Positions 1-7,031 are shown, counted from the stretch's first letter. The stretch: 9,810 bases of DNA from Actinomycetota bacterium (GCA_028697935.1 JAQVEM010000046.1:1-9810), one strand, 5' to 3'. A program made the numbers and translations. Notes: generated by a model from the sequence alone, not told the origin.

Positions 1-637
1 CAATCGGTTCATTTCCTATAATGCTTACAGTTAATTCCCTTCCCTTTATATATTTTTCAATTAAAATCGCAGTATCATATTTTAAGGCTTCAGTAATTGC
101 ACTCTCCAGCCCGTCATCGTTATAAACTATGCTTACACCTATTGTTGAACCTTCTGTATTCGGTTTAACTATTACAGGATATCCGGTTTTTTTATTCAAA
201 AGTTTTTTTAACTCTGATAGCTCTAATCCATTTTTAAATTCTATTTCAAGATAATCAGGTGTAAGAATATTTTCACACTGAAAAATCTTCTTTGATAATA
301 TCTTATTAATTGCAATTGCACTACCCAGTATTCCAGACCCTGTGTACGGGATTCTTGCAAACTCAAGTAACCCCTGAATTGTACCATCCTCACCATATTT
401 ACCATGAAGTGCAAGGAATGCTATATTTATCTCTTTAAGCCTTTTAAAAAAATCATCTGCAGGGTCAATAAAAATAGCATTGTAACCCGATCTTAACAGT
501 GAGTCATAAATATTTTTTCCAGTTAACAGTGATATCTCCCTCTCTGAAGAGATACCTCCAGCAATTACACCGATTTTAAGCGATTTTTTATTTTCCCTTA
601 CTTTAAGGTTCTGAAATTTTTCTAATAAATCTGACAT
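1..637 (-). CDS. ddl: D-alanine--D-alanine ligase, N-terminal part (cut by window edge)
   Basis: ATP-dependent cytoplasmic ligase that joins two D-alanines; the dipeptide is the substrate of MurF. The reading frame opens at ATG 635-637 and stays open to the window edge, giving 212 codons of a protein usually a little over 300 residues long. Visible landmarks are GGISSEREISLLTG (about residues 27-40, with Glu32 at the place of the conserved first-substrate glutamate), HGKYGEDG (78-85), and an ATP-grasp segment KPNTEGSTIGVS followed by EKYIKGREL. These are diagnostic of the Ddl family. The C-terminal ATP/Mg half lies outside the window, so nothing can be said about its metal ligands or whether it is D-Ala or D-Lac specific. 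It lies 27 nt after murB and has a good Shine-Dalgarno, so it is the next gene of the same operon. The call is secure; the symbol is ddl or ddlB depending on convention. Confidence 0.95.
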   Translation of the reverse strand, partial: MSDLLEKFQNLKVRENKKSLKIGVIAGGISSEREISLLTGKNIYDSLLRSGYNAIFIDPADDFFKRLKEINIAFLALHGKYGEDGTIQGLLEFARIPYTGSGILGSAIAINKILSKKIFQCENILTPDYLEIEFKNGLELSELKKLLNKKTGYPVIVKPNTEGSTIGVSIVYNDDGLESAITEALKYDTAILIEKYIKGRELTVSIIGNEPI

Positions 638-644
638 AATAAAA

Positions 645-649
645 TCCTT
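645..649 (-). promoter_or_regulatory. Ribosome binding site of ddl
   Basis: Minus-strand AAGGA lies 7 nt before ATG 635-637, in the 27-nt gap after the murB stop. It fixes the ddl start and is one of the clearest Shine-Dalgarno matches in the window. Confidence 0.75.
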
Positions 650-664
650 TTCTTTTTTGTATGA

Positions 665-1621
665 TTAGAATCCTACCAGTTTAACTTCGTATTCCAGTTT
701 TATTCCAGACTTTTCCATAACTACATCATTTATTATTTTTGAAAGAACAAATATGTCACCCGAGCTTGCATTCTTAAAATTTTCAATAAAATTTGCATGT
801 TTTTCTGAAACCCTGGCACCACCATAAGTAAATCCTTTGAGATGGCACATTTCTATTAATTCACCTGCAGATTCAGGATAATTTTCTGCATTTTTAAAAA
901 AACACCCGAGACTTCTGGTATTAACAGGTTGATTTAACTTTCTGGTTTTTATTTTATGTCCTATTTTTTTTAGAATATCATTTTTACTATCTTTTCGTGC
1001 ACTCATTGTTACACCGGTCAATGCAACCAGGTCGGGAATATCTAAATTCCTGTAGCTGAAATTACTTTTATCCAGACTCACAGTTTTTTCTATAATCTCC
1101 CCATTGCTTTCCGCAATATAATTGATTTTTTTTACAAAGTCACATATTCCAGTATCCCTGCTTCCACTATTACCTGCAATACTTCCACCCAGAGTACCGG
1201 GTATGCCAGAAAGCATTGAAAAATCATACCCTTCTGCTGCTGCTTTTATTATAAATTTTGAGAGATTACAGGCTGCACCTGCCTCGATCTCACCATCTTC
1301 TTTAAATTCTACATAATCAAAATCAGTACCCAGTTTTATAAGTACTGTCTTAATATATCCATCATTAAACAAAATATTTGTGCAATCTCCTATTAACATA
1401 AAATTAATTTTTTTCTCTATACAGATTTCAATTATTTTCTTTAAATCCATAATTCTATCAGCCTTAAAGTAGCAGAGTGCATTTCCTCCCGTTCTGATGG
1501 AAGACAGGTTCGATGTGTTTACATTAAATACTGCATTATTCAGACCAGCGTCCTTAATAATATTAAGAATTTCTTCTTCCAGTAATTTATTTTCTTTCAT
1601 TGAAAGTTTATAGATGATCAA
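665..1621 (-). CDS. murB: UDP-N-acetylenolpyruvoylglucosamine reductase MurB
   Basis: FAD- and NADPH-dependent reductase that turns UDP-GlcNAc-enolpyruvate into UDP-MurNAc, the substrate of MurC. The FAD-binding domain spans roughly residues 35-210, with SIRTGG (41-46), GDCTN (78-82) and GIPGTLGG (139-146). The MurB C-terminal domain follows, with GGARVSEKHANF (267-278) and a final LEYEVKLVG that holds the conserved glutamate. The length of 318 residues and the short layout fit the type II MurB family. Tyr190-Arg191 match the conserved active-site YR. Two residues are unusual. Cys240 in SLGCFFKN replaces the serine that acts as proton donor in E. coli MurB (a Cys here is also known in other MurBs). 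GDCTN replaces the more common GxGSN/GxGTN flavin loop. The start is uncertain: TTG 1619-1621 lies 5 nt after murC, while ATG 1598-1600 (Met8) is the alternative, and neither has a clear Shine-Dalgarno. Translation may be coupled to murC. Confidence 0.95.
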   Translation of the reverse strand: MIIYKLSMKENKLLEEEILNIIKDAGLNNAVFNVNTSNLSSIRTGGNALCYFKADRIMDLKKIIEICIEKKINFMLIGDCTNILFNDGYIKTVLIKLGTDFDYVEFKEDGEIEAGAACNLSKFIIKAAAEGYDFSMLSGIPGTLGGSIAGNSGSRDTGICDFVKKINYIAESNGEIIEKTVSLDKSNFSYRNLDIPDLVALTGVTMSARKDSKNDILKKIGHKIKTRKLNQPVNTRSLGCFFKNAENYPESAGELIEMCHLKGFTYGGARVSEKHANFIENFKNASSGDIFVLSKIINDVVMEKSGIKLEYEVKLVGF

Positions 1622-1626
1622 ACATT

Positions 1627-3021
1627 TTAATATTTTAATAATTCTTCTGTGACTCTTGTGACATCTCCTGCACCCATTAATAAAATCATATCATTTTGTT
1701 TCATATTGAGTTCAAGATATTCTGCTACTTCCTGTAATCCCGGAATATAGACTATTCTGCCTTTAAACCCGCCATCTATTAAAATATCAACCAGAGTCTT
1801 ACCGGTAATTCCTGGAATCGGTAGCTCACCTGATGCATAAACATCTGTAATAACTAAAATATCGCTCTCATTAAAACAACCATTAAACTTATCCTTTAAA
1901 TTTGCCAGCCGTGAATATCTGTGAGGTTGAAAGACTACAATTATTCTATTTTTTTTCTCTTTTACAGCAGCATCAAGAGTTGCTCTTACTTCAGAAGGGT
2001 GATGTGCGTAATCATCAAAAATCAGAACGCCTTTCTTCTCTCCTCTTTTTTCAAATCTCCTCCTGACACCGGTAAAATATCTTAATATATCGGCTGCTTT
2101 TTCCATATCAAAATTTAAACTATAACACACTGCCAGAGCAGCCAGACTATTTTTTACATTATGGATGCCCGGTACATTTAAAAAAATATTTAATTTCTTT
2201 CTCTTACTATCTCTTCCTTCAATAACCAGAGTATAGGAAGATGTAAAGTTAGCAAATTTTATGTCTTCTGCATAAACATGATTTTCAGGGCTTATCCCAT
2301 AATATACAACTTCTCTATCACTTAATCTGGAAATATCTCTGAGCGATGGTTCATCTCCGTTCATTATTACAGATCCACCAGGAGATGTGTTAGAAATAAA
2401 TTTTGCAAAACTGTTTTTAATCTCATCTATATCACTATAAAAATCAAAGTGATCGCCTTCAACATTTGTAACAACACTTATAAACGGATTGTATTTAAGG
2501 AAAGAACCATCACTTTCGTCTGCTTCAGCAATCACATATTCGCCTTTTCCGTATCTGGCATTTGAGCCAAGTTCATTTAACTCTCCTCCAACCATTATAA
2601 TCGGGTCCAGTCCCAGACCTCTAAAAATTAGAGAAATCATAGAAGTTGTAGTAGTCTTTCCATGAGTCCCGGCAATAGCTATACCTTTTCTTTTGTTTAA
2701 TATCCATGCCAGTATGTCTGAACGGGCAAGTACGGGGATTTTTCTCTCTCTGGCAGCAGCCAGTTCCACATTATTATCAGGTATTGCAGATGAATAGCCT
2801 GCAATATCAGCTCCTTTAATATTTTCTTTTGAATGTCCGATAAATATTTTTATACCAATATTTTTTAAATAGTTAGTATAGTGTGATTCCTTTATATCCG
2901 AGCCTGATACTTCAAATCCCATTCCGTAAAGCACCTGGGCAATCGCGCTCATTCCTGCACCACCTATACCGATCAGAAAAATCTTTTTGCTTTTTTCTAA
3001 ATCATCATTTAGATTATTCAA
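1627..3021 (-). CDS. murC: UDP-N-acetylmuramate--L-alanine ligase MurC
   Basis: Cytoplasmic ATP-dependent ligase that adds L-Ala to UDP-MurNAc, the first amino acid of the stem peptide. The 464-residue length is normal for the family. The N-terminal UDP-binding domain shows GIGGAGMS (18-25). The central ATPase domain shows the P-loop GTHGKTTTT (118-126), the MurC-specific EADESDGSF (166-174) and NVEGDH (186-191). The C-terminal domain shows DDYAHHPSE (336-344) and QPHRYSR (375-381). EADESDGSF and YAHHP separate MurC from MurD, MurE, MurF and Mpl, and position in the cluster agrees. Translation starts at TTG 3019-3021, one nucleotide after the murG stop. A GGAGAG placed 5 nt upstream inside the end of murG supports this, and there is no in-frame ATG before the glycine-rich loop. 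The tight junction implies coupling with murG. No motif is missing. Confidence 0.97.
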   Translation of the reverse strand: MNNLNDDLEKSKKIFLIGIGGAGMSAIAQVLYGMGFEVSGSDIKESHYTNYLKNIGIKIFIGHSKENIKGADIAGYSSAIPDNNVELAAARERKIPVLARSDILAWILNKRKGIAIAGTHGKTTTTSMISLIFRGLGLDPIIMVGGELNELGSNARYGKGEYVIAEADESDGSFLKYNPFISVVTNVEGDHFDFYSDIDEIKNSFAKFISNTSPGGSVIMNGDEPSLRDISRLSDREVVYYGISPENHVYAEDIKFANFTSSYTLVIEGRDSKRKKLNIFLNVPGIHNVKNSLAALAVCYSLNFDMEKAADILRYFTGVRRRFEKRGEKKGVLIFDDYAHHPSEVRATLDAAVKEKKNRIIVVFQPHRYSRLANLKDKFNGCFNESDILVITDVYASGELPIPGITGKTLVDILIDGGFKGRIVYIPGLQEVAEYLELNMKQNDMILLMGAGDVTRVTEELLKY

Positions 3022-3022
3022 T

Positions 3023-4156
3023 TTAACTCTCCATTAGTTTAGTAGCAATCAATCCCGCACTATCAGTTACAGTATCATTAATTACAATGCTTTTCATCTC
3101 TTTATATTTTTTCCATTCAGATTCAGTAAGAATTTCTATTAATTCAACCAGTCTTTTTTCATTAAGGTCCTTATCCTCAACCATAATAGCTTTACCATTC
3201 CTTACCAGAAAATCTGCATTATAAAACTGGTGATTTGCAACTGCATGAGGATATGGCACAAGTATTGAAGGAATGTTATATTCTATCAACTCTGATATAG
3301 TATTCGCACCTGCCCTTGAAATTACAAGGTCAGCCATTCTGTATATTTCATCCATTTCGCTTATATAATCAAAAATTTTGAAAATAATTTTATCTTTGGA
3401 AGCAATAATATCTTTTTTATTTTCTATTAGACTATCATAAAAACGTTTCCCCGAAATAAGCAAAATTTGAATTTTATCATTATCCTTAAAATAATCATAT
3501 AATCCCACAACAGTATTATTTATCTTTTGTGCACCAAGACTTCCTCCAAAAGCAACTATGGTAAATCTTCCCTTTTCAAGGCCCCATTTTTTAAAATCGG
3601 GCTCCGCATCCTTCTGCTTTTTTATTGTTTTTCTTAACGGATTACCGGTAAAGATTATTTTATCTTTCCCTGCCTTCAGGTATTTAGCCGTATCTTTAAA
3701 GCTAATAAATATATATTTTGCAAATCTTGAAAAAAAACTGTTCAATCTACCCGGAATATAATTTTGCTCATGCAGTGCTATTTTAGAGCCCGTTAAAATC
3801 CCGGCTGAAAGCACAGGAGCACATATATAACCACCCATACCAAGTATTATATCAGGTTTAAAACTCAGTACTATCTTTAAAGATTGGAAAAAACCAATAA
3901 TATAAAAATAAAAAAACTTTATTGCATTAAAAATCTTTTTTAACATATTTACATTCATAACCAGCCCGCATGATTTAATTGTTATATGATTTATATTGTA
4001 TTGTGCAAGAATTTCAATACCGGGACCTTTTTTGCTACTGATAAAAAGAATTTCACACAGGGGATAATTGTCCCTTATAGCCTCAACAATGGCCATGGCA
4101 GGATAAATATGCCCGCCTGTCCCGCCACTGCATATTATTATTTTTTTTCCATCCAA
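3023..4156 (-). CDS. murG: Undecaprenyldiphospho-muramoylpentapeptide beta-N-acetylglucosaminyltransferase MurG
   Basis: Peripheral membrane glycosyltransferase (GT28, GT-B fold) that moves GlcNAc from UDP-GlcNAc onto lipid I to make lipid II on the inner face of the membrane. The 377 residues show all three glycine-rich loops: GGTGGH (11-16, with His16 at the place of the conserved active-site His), GMGGY (106-110) and FGGSLGAQ (203-210). They also show HEQN (129-132), GNPLR (171-175) and the UDP-GlcNAc site SRAGANTISE (280-289). A very hydrophobic, aromatic segment with basic residues at about 73-98 fits the membrane-contact patch of the N-domain. The start is TTG 4154-4156, backed by AAAGGA 6 nt upstream. 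murG is separated from ftsW by 183 nt, the longest gap in the window, so it may have its own promoter or leader. Confidence 0.97.
   Translation of the reverse strand: MDGKKIIICSGGTGGHIYPAMAIVEAIRDNYPLCEILFISSKKGPGIEILAQYNINHITIKSCGLVMNVNMLKKIFNAIKFFYFYIIGFFQSLKIVLSFKPDIILGMGGYICAPVLSAGILTGSKIALHEQNYIPGRLNSFFSRFAKYIFISFKDTAKYLKAGKDKIIFTGNPLRKTIKKQKDAEPDFKKWGLEKGRFTIVAFGGSLGAQKINNTVVGLYDYFKDNDKIQILLISGKRFYDSLIENKKDIIASKDKIIFKIFDYISEMDEIYRMADLVISRAGANTISELIEYNIPSILVPYPHAVANHQFYNADFLVRNGKAIMVEDKDLNEKRLVELIEILTESEWKKYKEMKSIVINDTVTDSAGLIATKLMES
3027..3032 (-). promoter_or_regulatory. Ribosome binding site of murC (supports TTG start)
   Basis: Minus-strand GGAGAG inside the last codons of murG ends 5 nt before TTG 3019-3021. 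It decides the start of murC, since no ATG is available in frame upstream of the nucleotide-binding loop. Confidence 0.7.
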
Positions 4157-4162
4157 TGATAT

Positions 4163-4168
4163 TCCTTT
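4163..4168 (-). promoter_or_regulatory. Ribosome binding site of murG (supports TTG start)
   Basis: Minus-strand AAAGGA lies 6 nt before TTG 4154-4156. This strong match makes the non-ATG start credible. An overlapping ATG at 4150-4152 is out of frame and stops within a few codons. Confidence 0.75.
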
Positions 4169-4169
4169 A

Positions 4170-4257
4170 ATTAATTTTAACCCCGTTAATCTAACTTTAT
4201 TAATCTTACCAGGTTAATTGAATTTCTGTTAATTTAGCTACAGTTAATTTATCTTAC
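4170..4257 (-). repeat. Degenerate 14-15 nt tandem repeat in the ftsW-murG gap
   Basis: On the plus strand the hexamer (G/A)TTAAT begins at 4170, 4185, 4199, 4213, 4228 and 4243, so the spacing is 15, 14, 14, 15 and 15 nt. Read on the transcribed (minus) strand, each unit ends in ATTAAC or ATTAAT, for example GTAAGATAAATTAAC and TGTAGCTAAATTAAC. A seventh, weaker unit (containing GGTTTAAC) may begin near 4258. The changing 14/15 spacing breaks any reading frame, so this is not a coding repeat. It ends next to the murG ribosome binding site and would lie in the murG 5' leader. Function is unknown: it could be slippage in AT-rich spacer DNA or an array of protein sites. Confidence 0.6.
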
Positions 4258-4272
4258 TGGTTTAACTCCAGT
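4256..4272 (-). other. Short inverted repeat in the ftsW-murG gap
   Basis: Plus-strand ACTGG TTTAACT CCAGT is a perfect 5-bp stem with a 7-nt loop, directly beside the tandem repeat. It is not followed by a U-run in either direction that would make it a normal terminator. It could be a weak leader hairpin or an operator-like site, or be chance. Confidence 0.35.
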
Positions 4273-4304
4273 CTGGTTTTACCCTGCTTTACCCTTTTTG
4301 CCCT

Positions 4305-4310
4305 ATTATA
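4305..4310 (-). promoter_or_regulatory. Possible -10 element of an internal promoter for murG-murC-murB-ddl
   Basis: A perfect minus-strand TATAAT lies 149 nt before the murG start, in the only large gap of the cluster. No good -35 is visible: the hexamer at 17-nt spacing is CATTAA, and there is no TG extended -10. If used, the transcript would begin near 4298 and carry the inverted repeat and the tandem repeat in its leader. In AT-rich DNA such a hexamer is often chance, so support is weak. Confidence 0.3.
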
Positions 4311-4339
4311 ATACCTGAATCTCTGACTTAATGCCTGAC

Positions 4340-5494
4340 CTATTTCTGACTTTTTATCATTAATAAACTATTGTTTCTGGATATGTTAAGCAGTATCCCT
4401 GCCACTATCATATTAATAATCAACGATGAACCTCCAGAGCTTATAAAAGGTAGCGCCAGACCTTTTACAGGAGCAAGACCAATAACAACAAAAATATTAA
4501 TTATAGCAGGTACTATAATAATACTTGTAAGTCCTGCTGCCAGTATTCTTCCAAAGCAGTCTTCTGTCTTGATACAAATTCTTATCCCTAGAAACATAAA
4601 AAGTATAAATAAAATTACTACAAGAAGCGTACCCGCCAGACCAAGCTCCTCACCAATAATTGCAAATATAAAATCGGTGTGAGCTTCTGGAAGATAAGAA
4701 TATTTTTGCATACTGTTACCGAGACCTACTCCTGTTAGACTCCCGGAGCCCAGCGCAATCAGTGATTGTGTTATCTGAAAATTAGCTCCCTCGACCTCTT
4801 CTGCTTTATTAAAAAAAGCGAAAAGCCTTTCCTTCCTATAGTCTTCCATAAACAGGTAACTCATTATTACTATAAGTCCGGTAGAACCCAGTCCAATAAG
4901 ATGTTTAAATCTCACTTCACCTATAAACATGACTATAAATGCAATCAACCAGATAATAACAACAGAGCCAAGATCGGGCTCAAGAAATATTAAAGCTGTA
5001 ATAATACATAAGGCTAAAAAAGAAGGGAGAATAATATCTTTTATATGCTTCCTGTATCTGTATTTACGTTCAATGTTATCACATAGCATAAAAGTTATGG
5101 CAACTTTCGCAAACTCCGAAGGTTGTAAATTGAAAAACCATAAATTGAGCCATCTTCTTGAACCTCCGACTTCTACCCCGATTCCTGGAATTAGAACCAG
5201 TGCAAGCAAACCGATAACTATAATTACTATAAAATTAGAAAGCTTTTGGTAGGTGTGATAATTTATTTTCGAGGTCAGAATAAGAAAAATTAAAGATATA
5301 ACCCACCATATTACCTGTCTTCTGATAAACCAGTAAGGGTCATTAAAATATCTTTCACCTACCGCCATAGAAGAGCTTGCTACCATTATGAGACCAATTA
5401 TTGACAGAATTAGTGTGATAACAAACAGGAAGTAGTACTCAATATCAATCTTTAATAAATTATATCTTCTGATGTTTCTTCTTTCTTCTTCCAT
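4340..5494 (-). CDS. ftsW: Septal peptidoglycan glycosyltransferase FtsW (SEDS family)
   Basis: Multi-pass membrane glycosyltransferase that polymerises lipid II at the division site with a class B penicillin-binding protein. The 384 residues carry many hydrophobic segments, beginning at about 20-42, 61-74 and 87-103, consistent with the ten-helix SEDS fold. Signature stretches are GGSRRWLN (110-117), QPSE (124-127), LEPDLGS (171-177), PEAHTDFIFA (269-278) and PVKGLALPFISSGGSSL (342-358). Asp274 in HTDF aligns with the aspartate proposed as catalytic in FtsW/RodA. Sequence alone does not fully separate FtsW from RodA or SpoVE, but the position between murD and murG does. The start ATG 5492-5494 has AGAGAG 3 nt upstream, a close and modest ribosome binding site. 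It follows murD by 31 nt. A basic N-terminal tail of about 18 residues precedes the first helix. Confidence 0.95.
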   Translation of the reverse strand: MEEERRNIRRYNLLKIDIEYYFLFVITLILSIIGLIMVASSSMAVGERYFNDPYWFIRRQVIWWVISLIFLILTSKINYHTYQKLSNFIVIIVIGLLALVLIPGIGVEVGGSRRWLNLWFFNLQPSEFAKVAITFMLCDNIERKYRYRKHIKDIILPSFLALCIITALIFLEPDLGSVVIIWLIAFIVMFIGEVRFKHLIGLGSTGLIVIMSYLFMEDYRKERLFAFFNKAEEVEGANFQITQSLIALGSGSLTGVGLGNSMQKYSYLPEAHTDFIFAIIGEELGLAGTLLVVILFILFMFLGIRICIKTEDCFGRILAAGLTSIIIVPAIINIFVVIGLAPVKGLALPFISSGGSSLIINMIVAGILLNISRNNSLLMIKSQK

Positions 5495-5525
5495 ATTCTC
5501 TCTGGTGTTATATTCTTTTTTTTAA

Positions 5526-7025
5526 CTAATTTTTGCCAGTACTTACCTTCCTCTTTTCCATATATACAAGGCTTTTAAATCTGTCTCCTCTTTCTTTATA
5601 ATCTTTAAACATATCCATACTGGCACAGGCAGGGGAAAGCATCAGCACCTCACCGGGCTTTGCAACTTCAAATCCCCTGCTTACTGCTTCTTCAAGAGTT
5701 CTACATCTGAATATTTTATAGTTAAAACCACTTTTTGATATTGACTCATAAATTACCGGCGCAGCTTCTCCGATTAAAATAAGGTTTTTGATTTTTTTAT
5801 TTAAAATATTAATCAATTCTGAAAAATCCATGTTCTTATTTTTCCCACCCATTATTAATGTAACTTCTTTACCGAAATCTTCGAGAGCAACCAGTGTTGC
5901 ATCGGGATTTGTCGATTTTGAATCGTTAAAACACCTTATTTTTTTTACACAACCAAGATATTCAAGCCTGTGGTTTAAAGGTTTAAATTTTTCTATTGCT
6001 TCTTCAATGTTTCTCTCATTTACACCCATTAATAAAGAAGATGCGATAGAAGCCATGATATTGGATATATTGTGGTTGCCTTTAAGAGGTGAATTTTTTA
6101 TATCTATCCTTCCTTCTTTATCATCAATTCTGTAAAAGATGGTTCCGTCTTCATAAAAAAGGTTCACTCCTGTTTTTGTTTTAAGGCCATATTTTATAAA
6201 CTCCGGAAGTTTTTTATACCTGGTAGATATACCACTGCTTACTCTGCTTTCAATATTCGGGTCATCAGCATTAAAAACTGCCCTGTCACCGGCAGACTGA
6301 TTCTCAAATAATTTTAACTTTAACCTTGCATAATTATCAAAAGATCTGTGCCTGTCCATATGATCACTTGTTATATTTAATATAACACTGATATGTGGTT
6401 TAAATTCATATACCCACTCGAGCTGAAAACTGCTAACTTCTATCACCCTTATAAGTTCCCTATCTATACTATAATTACTACTTGTTCTATCGTTATTAAC
6501 AATATTTACTTCGTTTGTGTTTATTGTGTCTATTAAAGGCAATCCTACATTACCACATACCACACAATTTTTTCCTGAATTTTTAAGAATATCTCCAATT
6601 AATGTTACAACTGTCGTTTTACCATTTGTACCGGTTACTGCAATTGTTCTTTTTTGTTCCTCTTCTTGCAGTAATCTCCATGCGAGTTCAAGCTCACTCC
6701 ATACCGGAATTCCTTCCTCTCTTGCATTTTTTATTAATGGAGCATCGCAGGGAACTCCAGGGCTTATTATTACAAGATCGATTTTTTTTAAAATTTTTTG
6801 TACATCCTTAAAGTCACCGCCAGACATTATTGTTAGATTGTCAATATCCTTATATTGATTACCTCCAAATGATAGTTCCAGATCAAGATAGGGATTATCA
6901 TCCACTGCAATTATTGATGAACACAGGTTAGATACTTTTTTAATAACAGAAACTCCTGTTTTTCCCAGGCCTACAACCAGTAAATTGTATTTTTTTATAA
7001 AATCGGTTTTTCCCCTTTTTTCCAT
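5526..7025 (-). CDS. murD: UDP-N-acetylmuramoylalanine--D-glutamate ligase MurD
   Basis: Cytoplasmic ATP-dependent ligase that adds D-Glu to UDP-MurNAc-L-Ala. The N-terminal Rossmann-like domain shows VVGLGKTG (17-24) and ISPGVP (87-92). The ATPase domain shows the P-loop TGTNGKTT (131-138), GNVGLPL (158-164), EVSSFQLE (196-203), NITSDHMDRH (217-226) and Lys236, which aligns with the carbamylated lysine of E. coli MurD. The C-terminal domain shows NHRLE (351-355), FNDSKSTNPDAT (366-377), MGGKNKN (392-398) and LSPACASMDMF (463-473). At 499 residues it is longer than the usual 440-460. Much of the excess is an Asn-rich segment at about 165-195, between GNVGLPL and EVSSFQLE, where family members have a short link. 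It also has short N- and C-terminal extensions. ATG 7023-7025 lies 6 nt after mraY, with only a weak, close AAGAGA upstream, suggesting coupled translation. Confidence 0.97.
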   Translation of the reverse strand: MEKRGKTDFIKKYNLLVVGLGKTGVSVIKKVSNLCSSIIAVDDNPYLDLELSFGGNQYKDIDNLTIMSGGDFKDVQKILKKIDLVIISPGVPCDAPLIKNAREEGIPVWSELELAWRLLQEEEQKRTIAVTGTNGKTTVVTLIGDILKNSGKNCVVCGNVGLPLIDTINTNEVNIVNNDRTSSNYSIDRELIRVIEVSSFQLEWVYEFKPHISVILNITSDHMDRHRSFDNYARLKLKLFENQSAGDRAVFNADDPNIESRVSSGISTRYKKLPEFIKYGLKTKTGVNLFYEDGTIFYRIDDKEGRIDIKNSPLKGNHNISNIMASIASSLLMGVNERNIEEAIEKFKPLNHRLEYLGCVKKIRCFNDSKSTNPDATLVALEDFGKEVTLIMGGKNKNMDFSELINILNKKIKNLILIGEAAPVIYESISKSGFNYKIFRCRTLEEAVSRGFEVAKPGEVLMLSPACASMDMFKDYKERGDRFKSLVYMEKRKVSTGKN

Positions 7026-7031
7026 GTTCTC

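Noticed and set aside
1122..1316. Plus-strand open frame of 64 codons
   Set aside because: Lies wholly antisense within murB, whose motifs are intact; no ribosome binding site or family resemblance.
1608..1625. Five-codon minus-strand mini-frame (ATG at 1623-1625) between murC and murB
   Set aside because: No ribosome binding site; an ATG this close to a stop is expected in AT-rich sequence.
3558..3761. Plus-strand open frame of 67 codons
   Set aside because: Antisense shadow of murG in a conserved coding region.
4157..4339. A lost or degraded gene between ftsW and murG
   Set aside because: No remnant of a protein motif in any frame; the repeat spacing of 14-15 nt does not keep a frame, and neighbours meet here in normal dcw order.
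4371..5252. Three overlapping plus-strand open frames (4371-4682, 4766-4993, 4929-5252)
   Set aside because: All antisense to ftsW; their hydrophobic or Ile/Thr-rich composition mirrors the codons of the membrane helices.
6441..6533. Frameshift or small mobile insertion in murD
   Set aside because: The frame is continuous, with no terminal repeats or target duplication seen, and the motifs on both sides are in order.
5788..6858. Plus-strand open frames at 5788-6135, 6517-6858 and 6602-6811
   Set aside because: Antisense to murD motifs, mutually overlapping, no independent support.
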